Origin: Telopea speciosissima
Taxonomy: Eukaryota > Streptophyta > Magnoliopsida > Proteales > Proteaceae
Length of the DNA: 64,000 nucleotides
Assembly (NCBI RefSeq): GCF_018873765.1
Contig: NC_057919.1
Location: 62,262,484 to 62,326,483, forward strand
Direction of reading: 5' to 3'
Shown here: piece by piece, positions 1-13,010 of the stretch
How the letters are laid out: every line of letters starts with the position of its first letter
How positions within the stretch are numbered: position 1 is the stretch's first letter
The notes under the pieces: generated by a model
Database searches by the model: none
Told to the model about the DNA's origin: nothing
What the model saw: only the letters and a program-made list of their open reading frames with translations
Program-made: the position numbers and the translations under genes

Positions 1-2530
1 GTAGCCATATGCTCCACAACTTCCGGTGAACGACCTCTAATGTCCAGCGATTAAAATCCTGGCCTTAGATGCTGGTATAACTAATCGGCTACTGTGAATC
101 AGGGAAAAAAACTTTTTAGGGTTTTCAAAAAACAGAACTAGCTGCCTCTTGCTGATTCTTCTTCTTCTAATTGATAATAGCCCTTACCAAATTAAGTTAA
201 CGAGACTCCAGAACGCCAAGAAGGGAGTGAAGAGGGTGGGAAGTGAGAAATTCTCTAAAACAAGATGTACTTTGGTGGAGATCCAGCGGAAAAAAGGAAA
301 AAATTGTGTACTTGTATCGCTTTTTTGTTCTTAATCCTATATTTAAACATTCTTATTTACGCTCTCACTCCATTAATCATTCCTTCTTATTAAATTGCTT
401 CTTCCTATTCACATTTCTGAAAGTTGAAACTCAAAGAGACTCCATTGTATATTTGTATTTGTCGAAGGAGAAAGCAATAGGAAGATTCGCTTACTGAAGA
501 ACCGCTTTATTCTTCTCTGCAACATCTCTTCGGCATTTTGATTTAGTTTTTGGGGGTGGGGCTGGGTTGCAGGAAGGATACAGGTCGCTGGAACATGGTT
601 ACCACTCGTCGGAGATCTAAAGGTCACTCGTGAGCTAATTTGGCCATGGCTGGCGCTGATAAGCAACGATCAAAGGGGATTTTCCCCTATTTTCCTTTCT
701 GGTTCCTTATTTCACGTTTAGGATTGAAGGGTTTCAAACCCTAATTTGGGGAAGAAGATGAGGGCAATTTGGCCATTTAAATCAAAATTCTAACGTTTAA
801 CGTCTACAATTAACCGAGCGGGTGTTTTTGTTACTTGGTTTGGAAAGCAAGGGAGGTACATGGAATTTCCCAAACTTCATGGGTAAAAGTGTACATAAGT
901 CATACCTCAGGGGAGGTACGCGATATTTTCCCTAATAAAAATAGGGTGAGAAGGTGGGAGTTATGACTTTTCCAACTCTTTGTGAGAGACCCTCTCACAT
1001 ACACGGCTGTGATATACGGCTTGCACAGCCGTGTATGAAAACTTTTTTCAATGAAAATAATTTAATAATATATTATATATATTTATAAAAATATTAAATT
1101 AATCGCATTTTACAATTAGATAGTAAATTATCTAGATATTATTCAATCTCAAATGAAACAAAATATTTTACATGGTTAGTCTTATCCATTCATGGATAAT
1201 TCAAAAAACCCAAAAAGGAAGAGATGGCTTCCGATAAAAGAGGGAAAGAGGGGATTGGGCTCCTGCTGAGAAGCCCCGACCCAGACGCCATGCACGTCGG
1301 GATCCAGAAAGACGGGGAAAAAGGAAAACAAAATAGTAGTTAAGGGATAGAGTCCCTCAATTAATGGAAAAGAGGATATCTATATCTATATATATATTTT
1401 CAATAGATCTGACTATCTGTGAATCTGTACTTTAAAAAAAAACAAAGATGAATTTCATTGATTTTCTACTATTGTAGTATCTAGGGGGAGGAAGATCTGG
1501 GTTACGGAAGGCAGAGATATAAACGAATGATCAAAATTCCGAATCCGTTTAGAGGTATCCATATTCGGCCAGAAAATATTCAGATCCGATCACATTTGAT
1601 CCGTATCTGATCCAAATTCCGTCCATTTACATCCCTAGTTAGGAATTTGGAAATGAAAACATTGAGACTTTACCACATGTATATAAGATTGAATTTCAAT
1701 TGGTAGAGATTTCCATCTTAAAAAAGTTTAGTTGTCCGAGGATGGGCAGGTTAGTGGAGTGTCTCACCCAGTCACCACAGCTCCGTAGAGGGGAAAGAGG
1801 GGAATATGGATAATTTGACAATAAAATGGGTGATTTTTTTTTTTTTTGATGATAAAAAAGAAATTTATTAAGCTAAAGAGAAGGATAAACATAAGTATTG
1901 TTTGTTTCTTGGGCCTTTTTAGCTAAGTTAAACACCACTGGTGAACAGAATGGATCCCCCAAATTGCTAAAGCTCAAATCCTGCCCTATAGAGTCAATAT
2001 CCAAAAAATAGTGTAAGAGCGGCCAAGGCCAAAGCTTCGTAGTTGGAGATGGAAGAAAATCAGAGATCTGCCGATCCCAATTCTATATGGATACTATATA
2101 GGTGGGGTCCAGTTCCTCTACTTCTGAAGTTGGTACTTCCATCCTATTTCTGGGAGCTCATAGTGCACCACTTGGCTTGACATGCACCCAACGGTTGATG
2201 TTAAAAAAACTCAAAATATTTTGAAAACCACATGAGATGGTTGTTTGAACCACCTTGAACCCCAAACCAAACCCATCAACAATCCGAGCTCATTGACCCA
2301 TTTCGTTTTCTCGAGCTCGGCACCGTTGGATATCGCATCTGTCAGGTGTCGACCACTCCACCCCTAACTGCATCACACTGCAGAGGATTTTTGGGAACCC
2401 AACTGGGTTAGGAAAAATTATTTGCTCCATTTCCTATCCGATCCATTTTCCCAAGTCCCTCTTATAGGAGGGGATGGACCCCACCCGGACAATGTGTTCA
2501 GGCAAGCAGTAGAGGAATTTTTATCTCTTC
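1..2530. other. Intergenic, no gene recognised
   Basis: No open reading frame here resembles a known protein; the short ones are low-complexity. The stretch at about 840-935 (a purine-rich gene-like leader, then 'cctcaggggaggtac') resembles the arm of the fold-back MULE at 18.4-20.0 kb, so 1-940 may be the right part of such an element whose left end lies outside the window. A perfect 14 bp hairpin stem lies at 998-1037. The rest is AT-rich. Confidence 0.5.
998..1037. repeat. Perfect 14 bp inverted repeat (hairpin)
   Basis: CATACACGGCTGTG at 998-1011 is exactly reverse-complementary to 1024-1037, leaving a 12-base loop. The half-site 'cacagccgtgtatgaaaactttt' has degenerate relatives at about 10.20 kb, 47.99 kb and 57.45 kb, so it is probably the end of a dispersed repeat and not a regulatory hairpin. 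Confidence 0.6.
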
Positions 2531-2684
2531 TAATTCTGACACCCTCCAATTCCCCTACAATGCCTCACATGAGAGCTGAAATGACCACTTACCCACTACT
2601 TGGACACACTTCCCAAGGCAGTGGGTAAGTGGTCATTTCACTCCCATGTGAGGGATTGTAGGGAGTTGGAGGGTGTCAGAATTA
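2531..2684. mobile_element. Fold-back MITE (about 150 bp)
   Basis: The arm starting 'taattctgacaccctcc' (2531-2595) is the near-perfect reverse complement of 2622-2684, so the whole unit folds into one hairpin. The same vocabulary (cctccaattcc, catgtgaggaattgg) recurs at 15.13-15.47 kb, marking one family. No target-site duplication was settled. Confidence 0.75.
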
Positions 2685-2699
2685 TAGGTGATAAGGATC

Positions 2700-4560
2700 C
2701 GGCAGTAGAGTGGTCATTCCCATCACCACTATTAGAGGAACTTAGGGAAATGGACGGGTTAGGAAAATGATCCGTTGGCTTAGGGAGTCCTTTTTCCTTG
2801 GATAAAAAGGAGGTCTTAAATCTTCATATTGACCAAATCAACATGGAATCTCTCTCTCTCAGCCCCAAATTAGATACCAAATAAGTTATCGATAAAATGC
2901 ACGATTGAAATGAGTAATGATGACCATGGTTCTAAGCAGCAGTATCGCATATTCGGTATGGATTGGTTGTATCAATTCAAATATTAGCCGATCTGTATCG
3001 ATATCAATCAAAATGGCTACAGAGCATGGAATCAAAACTCGACCAAAACCTATCGAAACCACCAAATTATCTTGGTTTCGACAGGTTTCGAGACGAGTTA
3101 TGAAGGGAATTTAAAAAATCCATAAACTCGACAGGTTTCGATGGTTTTGGTCCAAGTTTTGACCAAAACAATGGTTCGATCGAAACCTGGTCGAACCATA
3201 ACTTCATTTGGTCGGAATCCACCAATTTGCATCCCTGCTGCTCCTTCTTATCCTTCTTCAAAAACAAACAGAAAGAAGGGACTATTTAAAGTCGAGAATA
3301 AAATCCAGATTTTGAATTTTTGAATAGTGGTTCCTTCTATTTAGGTTATAGGGGGTGGTTTCACAATCTGCAAAGGCAATGTTACTCAAAGATGACCAAT
3401 CTGGATTCACATATTCACAATACAATCTGGGAAGAGAAGACATCTTGAAAAAGAAGCCATTTTTTCACCCAATTTTAAGAACCCATATCGGATTCTCTAA
3501 CAGACGAAACCTTTGTCATGTTCTATGAAGCCAATTTAGACTCAAAACTAAGAAACCACATCGGGCCATTAATCTTTTAAGAGTTAACCAGGCCCACAAC
3601 CCGGTTAAGGCCTAGATCATCGTACCCGATTATAGCCTGAGATCGATGGAGTTCGTTCTGACCTGACATGATTATCTAAACGGACGATCACAATTCAGGG
3701 CTTGAAGTTGATTAAGCATAGTTAGGTCCGGCCAAAACGAACCAAACCCGCCCGGTTGACACCCCTTAATAAGGACATCAGTACTGGTCGTGATTTAACA
3801 TGTGGTGTACATATTATTTGGATAATATGTATAATTTAGGGTTCATTTACTTTAAAATTATGTGAACTAAGTATTTATAATACCACTTTAGTGTCTGTAT
3901 CAGCGCGTACATTAGCAAGCTTGGGTCAATAACCACAAATACCATTTTGAGTGATTTTTTGGTGAAATTAATTCATAGATTGTGTTGGAAATGTCAAAAA
4001 AATATGCAACCTGCAAAAAATCAGACCTAAAAAGCCTTTTTTTGGGGGTCGAAACCTTGGTTTCTCCATCAATGGGAAAAAATCCCTGGTTTCGACCAAA
4101 ACTCAGTCTTGACCAAATCGAAACTTGGTCAAAACCTAAGTTTTTTTTCCTTCATACGGAGAACCCATCAGGCCCCACATGGATATTATCAACCATTCTT
4201 ACCCCCTCTCATCAATGTTATTGCAATCTATTTGCACAACATAAAATGCCTTATCTTAGGGGTTTAACCTGTGGTTTAAGTGCATGGTATTGGATTGGGG
4301 ATAGATCACCCTGAAAAAAAATACAATAGTGATACAGATCGATTCGGATTGGACGATTTTGCTCTTGGTTTTCCTTAAAATTGATTGTTTTGACAACTTT
4401 AACCTTGATCTGTAACGTTCCACCGATACAGGCCGGATCAACTAAGTATCGGGATACACATTCAATGAGGGAGGGAAGGTATGTGGGATTAATTGATAAA
4501 GCCAACCAATGGGTAAACACACTAGCAATGTAGGTCCCAATAGAAAAATCTCCACCGCTC
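2700..4560. other. Intergenic, degenerate 'gaccaaaac' repeats
   Basis: No gene recognised. At 3020-3220 and 4050-4140 there are short, mutually inverted runs of 'gaaacc', 'ggtttcgac' and 'gaccaaaac', the pattern of an old palindromic MITE. The sequence near 3760 ends 'ggttgacacccctta', like hAT-type MITE ends elsewhere in this window. Confidence 0.45.
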
Positions 4561-4569
4561 TCCCTTGAG

Positions 4570-4808
4570 CTCGCTTTGTTTGTTTCGGCGTAAAATTTTA
4601 CTTGAAATTTTCACTTGTAAAAATTTGACTTATAAAAGTTTGCTTGTATACAAGTTTTCCAATGCTTGTTTTTTTTTTTTTTTTTTATAGAAACAAACAT
4701 TGGAAAACTATTCAACATGTAAAATTTTACATTTACGAAGTTAAATTTACCGCATAAAATTTTATCCGAATTTTTCAGGTAAAATTTTACGCTGAAACAA
4801 ACGGAACC
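4570..4808. mobile_element. Fold-back MITE (about 240 bp)
   Basis: 'tttgtttgtttcggcgtaaa' at the left end pairs with 'ttttacgctgaaacaaacgg' at the right end, and the inner 'ccaatgcttgttt' pairs with 'aaacaaacattgg' around a T-run. It lies about 300 bp downstream of the inositol-transporter stop codon. Confidence 0.7.
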
Positions 4809-5112
4809 GTTAAAAGTTATATTTTGAAACTCTTTTTAATTTAAAATAAACCAACATCCCTTTTCTAATGGTTAGAATATGAGACACTTTATAATGGTAC
4901 TGATTTCTTGTGTTTAATATTCCTTGATTATGGATTTCATGTTGGATGGAGTTGGTTGTTCTTGATTTGCATGGATTCCAAGATCTTAAAACACAAAGAA
5001 GTTAATTATTTCCACTAATCATGAATTATTCCCCAAATATGAACAATTAACCATATACAGAAAAGGCAGTGACTCGTGAGAAATAATCAACCAAACAAAA
5101 GAAGTAATGAAA

Positions 5113-8100
5113 TTAGTGAGTCTGCTCCAAACTTTGCACTGTCCCCTTCTCTTCTTTTTCTTCTTTTTGTTGGAGTTCACCCAAACAGACCTTATTCAAG
5201 GGCCAAGGTTTGAAGCCTCCTTTAAGCATTTTTTCAACCTCCTCAAATGGCAATCCTTTGGTTTCCGGAACAAAGAAATAGATGAAGAACAATGCAATGA
5301 AAGCAAAGCAACCAAATAACAGAAAAGTTTTGGCAGAGCCAAGGGCATGAGTTAAAGTTAAGAATGACTGGCTCACAATGAGGTTTGAAATCCAATTAGC
5401 CATTGCAGCCATTCCACCACAAAGGCCTCTATATTTCAAGGGGTATATTTCTGAGTTTATGATCCATGGAACGGTTCCCATCCCTGGTGAATAAGCAATG
5501 ATATAGAATGCTAAGCCGAGTATTGCGACGATGCCAAAATTGCTTGGGCATCCTCTAGTGAACCATTCACGATTCTCCCCATGACAGTCGCTTTTTGTAA
5601 TTGTATTCGAAGCTAGACATGCACCTGGATTAACCTGAATATATAACAAAATGTAATGAGTAATTAGAAAACCATTCTCCCAAACATAAATTAGTTCACA
5701 GTTTGTTAATTAATACAAAATCTTAGAAAAGAAAAACTTACTTTGTAAACTCCATTAGCACAAAAACCACACACCGAAGAAGCCTTCAAGCAATTCATGC
5801 AGTTCCAAGACAATGCATCATTGGCAGTCGAGTAACCTGAACATGTAGCATTCAGGCCAAAATGGGAGGACTCTAATTCACTAACCATAGGAGCATGGAT
5901 CGAAGCTTGATCAAAAACCACGAACAACATCACAAGGGAAGTCACCATTCCAATTGTACTGATGATAAGCAACCTCCTCCTTCCAAATCTATCTACAAGG
6001 AATATCAATAAAAGGGTACCGACAGCATTGAGACCTGATGTAATGAGAGAGAGCGCTAATGCTGTATTGTTCGAAGCAAAGCCAGCCAACTGAACTATGG
6101 TTGGACTATAATACATAACTGTATTGATACCCACAAATTGCTGAGCCACTTGAATACCAACCCCCGCGATAAGTCCTCTGCGGACTAGCACATTACTCCA
6201 TGCATTTCTTATTTTACTGAAAATGTTTCCTTTGCCAATGGAAGATTCCTCTGCTATTTCAGCTTCAATTGATAACCGCAAAGCTTCTACTTCACTGTCT
6301 ACTTCTTCAGGGTGATATATTTTCCTTAAAATTTTGATAGCTTCTATTTTTTTATTCTGTCGACATAAGAAAGAAAATACATAATAATAACAATAGAAGG
6401 ATATTCATCCCCCGCTCCCCCAAAAAAAAACCTAAGCATTTGGTACGAACCTTTCTATAGAGCCACCTAGGGGATTCTGGAAGTAGCCACATCAATATGA
6501 ATTGAACAAAAGCTGGAACTGCTGCAACTCCAAGCATCCAACGCCAGGTTCCCGGTACCTATATATATATAACAAAATCCTCCAAAGGATGGTTATCCAA
6601 GTAAGAGAAGGTATTATCCAAAGGATGGTTATCCAAATTGAATTGATATATATAGTGGTTTTTGGGTAGCATACCTTGGTGAAACCAAGATTAAGAAGGT
6701 TTGACAAAAATTGGCCTCCTGTTAGTAGCAAACCATTTGTGCTAACAAGGGCACCTCTAATTCTAGCAGGAGAAACTTCTGAAATATATAGAGGTGTAGT
6801 CATGGAAGCCATTCCAACTCCTAATCCCACAAATATCCTCCCCAAAAGTATCACCCATGGAGCCCAAGCAAGAGCCATGATTATTGCACCAACTAGGAAC
6901 AAAAAATCAGCTATTAAGATCGAATATCTCCGTCCAAGCTTGTCATTCGTCAGTCCGCCAAGTGCAGCACCAACTATAGCTCCTGCGACGGCCATACTTA
7001 CAATGGTTTCCTGCCAGCAGCACATACATGAGATATAAGGATTAAATGATAAAGGGTGTAACTTTAAGTCACCAAGGTGGTGAAGCGAGAAGTTATAACC
7101 TTCTTTTGATTGTCCCTCGTCTTATTAAGAAAAGTTATTTAAGTGTCATTTTCAAAAACTATCAATGCTTATGTGAAATGACAGGATTTACCCTCATTGA
7201 AAAAAGAAATGTGTTAACACTAAAAGGGAAAAAAAGTGAGATTACCAATTTTGTTTACAACAAGATTAGATTTTCCCAATAATAAGTGGGGTATGTATGA
7301 GAGAGAGAGAGAGAGATTTACTTGCAAAACTGTATTCCTATCAACAGATTGAAAATCATCTCGAATAAAAAGAAGTGCACCAGATATGACTCCTACATGG
7401 CAACAAAAAACATGAGAGTTTGATCAAATTACTGTTATCCATAAAGAACTAAGATTTGTGAAAAATCAAGTGAGCTTAAGTAAGTTGGGTGAGAGATACA
7501 ACCTAGTTTAAGGACAAAAGATCTCTGTTCGGGATTGTGGCTTACGCCAGCATTTCCTTTAGTCTATCACTCTCCTCCCCATATGAAAAGACACTTCTGC
7601 CCCCTTGTTTTGAGGATGACAAAGATAGACACATGGGAGTCCATACTCCCGGACAGAAACCTACTTCCCCAAGTTTAATTACCAGCAAATTAATTCTTGA
7701 CTGGTCTAGACTAATTATGTAATAGAATATGGTAGATTTTCTGCTGACTGTGAAAATAAAATCAAGAAAGTTGAATTGAAGACTGATTTGCGTAATCTAT
7801 TGGTGACCACCCTCTGTTGAGGACCATTAAGAGGATAGGCCTTGGTGCAACGGTTAAAGTTGCTCCAGGTTTGAGACTGGAAACAGCATCTCTGTGAAAG
7901 CAGGGGTAAGCTACGTACATATATTATGACCCTCCTTAGACCCTGCAGTAGCGAGAGCCTCGTGCACTGGGTATGCCCTTTTTTTAGAGAGGGATTGATT
8001 GCTCCATTCAAAGAAAACATAGAAATTGTAAAGAAATCACAATGTCCATCAACCAAGCAGAAACATCTAACAGAAATAAGCCCCAAGATTGTAAGAATTT

Positions 8101-8261
8101 AGGTGATCAAGAAAATTTTGATATGTACCAGTGTCATAGCCAAAGAGGAATCCTCCAATGCCTGCAGATAGGGCGAGACGCATGATGTAAGGCTGCTTCC
8201 AAGTTGTCAAACAGCATTCTCTGAATTCTGTTTTATCCGGTTTATGAACACCACCCTCCAT
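5113..8261 (-). CDS. Inositol transporter, INT2/INT4-like (6 exons)
   Basis: Major facilitator protein of the plant inositol-transporter group, expected to carry myo-inositol with protons across the plasma membrane. Exons on minus are 8261-8129, 7392-7322, 7010-6675, 6558-6451, 6356-5742 and 5634-5113; all junctions are GT-AG, phases agree, and the product is 594 aa, close to INT4 length. The start is ATG at 8261 ([13 protein letters not shown], as in plant INTs); an upstream in-frame TTG was not used. Visible signatures are GYDTGVISGA (about residues 40-50), [16 protein letters not shown] ending at residue 216 after TM6, DRFGRR, and VPETKG after TM12. A cysteine-rich extracellular loop (about 365-440, with CMNC and CGFC) is the PSI-like loop typical of INT2-INT4 and argues against INT1. 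No disabling change is seen. Assigning INT2 versus INT4 needs a tree. Confidence 0.93.
7831..7985 (+). mobile_element. Au SINE in transporter intron 1
   Basis: The sequence from 'ggccttggtgcaacggttaa' through 'cgtgcactgggtatgccctttttt' matches my memory of the Au SINE, a tRNA-derived plant SINE that ends in a T-run. It lies on plus, antisense to the host gene, within the intron 7393-8128. No clean target-site duplication was seen. Confidence 0.8.
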
Positions 8262-10249
8262 TGCATGCAATCTTTTTAAAACAGAGAGACAAGTAATCCA
8301 ACTTGAATAAACTATTATACAAAAGAGAAGAAAGTCTGATCTGATATTATCTCTCTTGAATAAAATCAGATCCTGGTTTTCTCTGAAATGTCATGACAGA
8401 ATGCCCTTCAATTTCATGAAAAAATGTAAAAACAAATGATCCAATTTTGGTCGATTCATGCTGAGTTTTCTGGTCTGAGAACCAATTCTAAGGTTCTTGA
8501 GACTGATGATTACTCTGGCTTTTGAAAAAAGTAAAAGGGCAAAAAGAAAAAAACTAAAACTCTAAAAGAAGTTAATTAACCAACTACAACTCAATTTATA
8601 AAATTAATTCCATCATAACAAGTAATAAAAGAAAAATAAAGAACAAAGAAGACATCCAGGAACTAAACTAACAATCTAGAAATGTTACCAGATCACAGAC
8701 AGGGAGATATGAGAGTTATTGAGAGCTGTGGATGATTATTGTTTATACATACATTCAATTACAGAGGTAACCTTGATTACAGAGAGAAGGTAGAAAGTAT
8801 GGATAATGAACTCTAATGGATATCTTTAATAGAGGTGGAGAGAACTACTTGTACCTGATTTAAGGGTGAGACAGACTAACTCTCCAAATGTTTACTGTAT
8901 GTCCAAAAAAGAGATGTTTCTCTCCAATAAACTCTCACTTCTGTCTCTCTTTATCTCTGTTCTGTGTAATATCATTTATTCTCTTCTCTATAAATGGATT
9001 ACAAAGAGAGAAGAAGATATGTTAATTGGAAAGTTAGGATGGGTTGAGTTGGTGAAGAAGATGTGTCTTCTTGTTTTCTTCATCAAACACCTTTGATACA
9101 ATTCATCAAACACCTTGGATCCAATTCATCAAACACATTTGATCCAATTCATATTTACCTCTTAAGGATTTAATTTGATTTTAAGAAAACTGAGAGAGCC
9201 ATTAATTAACCTAATCACCCACCCTTAATAAGAGGAAGCTACTGTTTCATGCAATACTACTGTTCCAGGTTTCTTTCCATTTTTCACTTCCTCATCCTTA
9301 GAACTCGTCACTTCTTTTCCACATGTCTTTTCCATTTCTGGCTTTGCCTCAACCGCACAGTTGAGTGATTGCAGTCATTGCACACATTCAAGCAGTTCAG
9401 TTTCCCTATATTCGAAGCGAATAATACTCCGTTAATGGAGAAGAGGATAAGCTTTCCACCTCACTCCCACTGGAAAGAGAGAGAGAGAGTGAATGACGGT
9501 TTTCGTAAACTTGAATCTTGAACAACTAAATGGAGTATTACGTATCAGCCACAACGTGGCAGAGATGAATGAGGAAATTTATTGCACATTTTGGACTTAT
9601 TATTGGATTAATGATCATTTCACAAATGGACCCACCTGCATTATAATTCCAAATTACCATTGTTAAAAAAAAATAAAAATTAGACATGTATAGGGATATA
9701 GGATCGTCTCCATAGAGCCCAGCATGTTCAGGAAGCATCCAGTCGTTGGGTTGTGCCACACATATCTCTAGCCTCTAGGCATGCGCCAAGATGTTTGCAA
9801 CACAACTCCATGGCCCACCCTTGCCCTAGGTGCTAAGCTTCCTGGAAAGGAGCCGGAGCCTAGATTACGGGAAAGGTATTTGTACACTGGAGATTCTCTC
9901 ATCAACTGCATCAAACAAGGTGTGTAGGAGCTTTGTCATTTTGGATTGGCATTTATGTTAATCTGACTGCATGTTATGCATGTGGTGCACATACACGGCC
10001 ATGCATGAAGGAACAAATTTGGCTTTCCTACTACCCCAAATCATAGGCGCAAACTTGGAAGAATCCCTTTCCCTCTTTGGGTTTACAAATAACCTCTTAG
10101 ATTTTAGTATTATCCAAAATACCCTTCTGGATTCTAAATCGACACCTACAATTGGGGCAGTAGGAACATAGCTACAACCCGTGGCAACAATCAATTTTCG
10201 TCCGTGCATGAAAACTTTTACCATAGATTATCCCAAAAATTGTATTTTG
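8262..10249. other. 5' flank of the transporter gene and intergenic DNA
   Basis: This holds the presumed promoter and leader of the transporter. A pyrimidine tract followed by AG just upstream of the ATG could be the acceptor of a 5'-UTR intron, but I could not fix a promoter. At about 9090-9150 'caattcatcaaacac' is repeated in tandem three times. No other gene recognised. Confidence 0.4.
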
Positions 10250-10254
10250 CAAGT

Positions 10255-11443
10255 TGTAAGTACCGTGGTCCTTTGCGATGAGGGTTTCCTCAGTCTTATT
10301 GACGACAGGCTATTGGGTCTGATAAAGTGGGGTATCGTTTTGACACCTCATCATGGGGTAGGGGTCATGCTTCATAAAATATTAAAACAATGAAGAGTCG
10401 CCACCTAGGTTTAGGGCCTAGGACCCACAAGATGTAGCCCTATCCATTATGAACGGAAACGGGCTACAGAACTCCATATGGTTTGGTCAGAGATTCGGGT
10501 AAGGGATCAGGTTACAAGCATGAGAAGGTGTTAGGCACCCATCTTGTCCGGCAAGAGCCAGTCTTTCTGTTATAGATGCTAAAAGGAGAGAATATTCTCT
10601 CTATATGAAGTTACATAATGTACATTATACATGCATTTATAGTATGTACACTAAATGATAAATCACAAAAAAAAACTACATTGTAAATGATGGAAATGTA
10701 CTAAATGTACCTCTATGCGAGTGTACCTCGGATCTCAACGATTCCCTGGCTCAGGGGAGACGGATGAATGGGCCAACACGGGCTTTTCTGAACAGAGTAA
10801 CAGCTCTTTTTGAATGTTCTTTGGTTATCTGTATGCGGACAGAATAACGGTTGCGAAGAAGATTTTCGCTATCCGTACACTGACGGGATAGCGAGATAGA
10901 GAGGTGGGAACCGCTCTTTTATTCAAGTGGGTAATCGACAGATCTACCCATACATTCGGAGTCTCGCTCCAACGAACACTCAAGAGGGGAAGAAATGGGG
11001 GAAAAAAGACTAAAAAACGAGCTGGGAGGGTCTCTTTGCCCGAAAACCTCTGATTTGGGGGGAGGGGGACCCTCTTATTTATAAGGAGGGAAGCCCCTTC
11101 AAAGGCCATGTGGAGACCACCATGGCGTCGTGGTGGCCCCTGCCACAGTGTTGTGGCTAACATCAGCCGGTCGACGTCAGAAACCCCCCGGCACCGTGAT
11201 TTTGTACTTGGGTGTCGTGGGGGGCCTCCACAGTGCCGTGAGGAACTGTCACAATGCCGTGATCGGTGAGATTTCTCTCTTTTTCACTTTTTTGGGCCAA
11301 AATGGGCTTTTTTGGGTGTTGGGGTGTGTTTGGGCGCATGGGCCCTGTCTTTTTAGGTCTGGGAAGGGAGGAAGGTGTGGCGTTCATCGTCCGTATCTCG
11401 TCGTCATCATCGCCAAGGGGGGTGACAAAATTTAGTGTCTACA
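10255..11443 (+). mobile_element. Solo LTR, Ty3/gypsy-like, with CAAGT target-site duplication
   Basis: The unit begins TGTAAGTACCG and ends GTGTCTACA (TG...CA), and is flanked by CAAGT at 10250-10254 and 11444-11448. There is no internal domain. A second copy lies inverted at 29012-30119. Open reading frames inside it (such as 11130-11435) are in LTR sequence and are not considered genes. Confidence 0.88.
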
Positions 11444-11448
11444 CAAGT

Positions 11449-12226
11449 ATATAAAAAATTAGGGAAAAAGAACTCTGAGGAGTGTGGCTTGTCGCCACCA
11501 CTCCCATGAGTCTCTCTCTCCTCCCTACATGAAAAGACACCTCTGCCCCCTTGTTTTGAGGAGGAGAGATATAGACACAAGTATAGAAATTGCTTTCTTA
11601 AAATTAAAAGAAAAGGATTATGGAATAGATTTTCTCCTTTATTTCTCTCCTTCCCATTAAAAAAATTCTCCGACGACATGATCAGCCCAAATGCCCAATG
11701 TATGCTATAATAAAAAAGATCTTCCTCACTCTTACAAATGCGTTTTTAGTTTTATCCAGATGTGCCCAAAATTTTGTGGATGGGTAATGGTTTTTGGTAT
11801 TGTTATCAGACGATCTGTATCAATATTGCTAGCCACTGATCTCAATACTATGTCGATATCGTATCAGTGAAACGGTACAGACCTGGAGTAAAACAGTAAA
11901 AAAAAAAATCCAATTTTTAAGTAAATCAGGGGTAAAAGAATAAAAAAAAATCTTATTTTTTAGGTAAACTAGGGGCAAACTTATCTGATTGATCTGTATA
12001 GATATCGTATCAGTTATGGATGTAATCAATACCCAATCTGATACCGTGCACCAAACCATGGAATGGGTAGACCCGAAACTCCCCTGCCTACATGCCTAAT
12101 TTTACCCAAATGAAGTTTTTCAGGTGTCAAAATTAAGTTTGAAAAATCTAGGAACTATGCAAGGTACATGGATATGTTCATATGACTTAAAAATACAAAG
12201 ATGCATGGACATACATAATTGGATAT
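11449..12226. other. Intergenic, no gene recognised
   Basis: A block around 11525-11575 (gaaaagacacctctgccccc) is shared with 7575-7625 in the transporter intron, so it is repetitive. About 11800-12060 carries opposed 'gatatcgtatcag' motifs of an old palindromic MITE. Confidence 0.4.
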
Positions 12227-12235
12227 TTGATTAAA

Positions 12236-12371
12236 GAGAGAATGTTCTATGTGCCGCAGTGCAGCCTGCACCCAGGCACATGGGCAGTCTGTGCAGGGGG
12301 TAGGGTTGTCATTGCACCCACCCCCATGTGCCTGGGTATAGGCTGCACTGCGGCATAGAGAACAACACCCC
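12236..12371. mobile_element. MULE-type MITE copy 1 with 9 bp TSD
   Basis: The terminal inverted repeats contain 'tgccgcagtgcagcctgcac' and its inverse 'ggctgcactgcggcatag'. TTGATTAAA is present on both sides (12227-12235 and 12372-12380). A 9 bp duplication is the Mutator-superfamily signature. Related copies occur at 45.1, 51.7 and 60.8 kb. Confidence 0.8.
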
Positions 12372-12490
12372 TTGATTAAATTTGAGTATCAAAATTTGAC
12401 ACATGGCTAACATATAGGTGTAGAACTCATCCAATGGTCAATTGGGGAGAACCAACTCCACATGGATTACAATGTTGGACCATTCACATA

Positions 12491-13010
12491 GGCTCTGTTT
12501 GGTTGCAAGGGGAATTAAAGGGAAAGGAAGGAAACTTTTCATACTTAAAAAAGGAATTATTATAATCATTACCCCATGTGACATCATGTGACAATATCAA
12601 ATAACTCTAAATCATTCCATATTTGGTTATTAAATTCCACTTTACTTTGCTTCTAATTTCCTTTGGTTTAAAATAAATACCAACAACTACCTAGCTCAGT
12701 TGGTGAGCCGTGGTGTGCTTCATGCCTATGCTCACCAGGAGGTCTCGAGTTCGAGTCTCCTGGCTGGTGGTACCTTATCCCCTCCCCGATTCAATCTCCC
12801 CTTATACAAAATATATATATAAAGCTCCCAATTGCACAAAAAAAAAAATGTAAAATAAATATTACATGTAAAATGTATATTTACTATTTATGGTAAGAAA
12901 TTGAAATAGTTTATACAATTACATGGGGTAATGATTACAAAAGTTTCTTTTTTAGGTTTGAAAATTTTTCCTTCCCTTCCCTTTAATTTTCCTTACAACC
13001 AAACGGAGCC
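12491..13010. mobile_element. Inverted-repeat MITE carrying a nested SINE
   Basis: The left end GGCTCTGTTTGGTTGCAAGG is inverted at the right end (ccttacaaccaaacggagcc), and the inner segments around 'attaccccatgt' also pair, so the arms are long. Flanking ATA on both sides may be a 3 bp target duplication. A SINE with its own TSD occupies 12680-12850. Without it the MITE is about 340 bp. Confidence 0.8.
12680..12850 (+). mobile_element. tRNA-derived SINE with 11 bp TSD
   Basis: A box TAGCTCAGTTGG at about 12692 and B box GAGTTCGAGTC at about 12747 form an internal RNA polymerase III promoter, and the unit ends in an A-run. TAAAATAAATA flanks it at 12669-12679 and 12851-12861. It lies inside the MITE at 12491-13010, so it inserted later than the MITE. 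Confidence 0.88.

Noticed and set aside
8262-8270. Earlier start of the inositol transporter at a TTG three codons upstream
   Set aside because: The ATG at 8261 gives the conserved plant INT N-terminus, and a TTG start is not expected in a plant nuclear gene.
12690-12780. tRNA genes at 12.7 kb and 57.7 kb
   Set aside because: Only the A and B boxes resemble tRNA. No cloverleaf closes, and both have poly(A) tails and target duplications, so they are SINEs.
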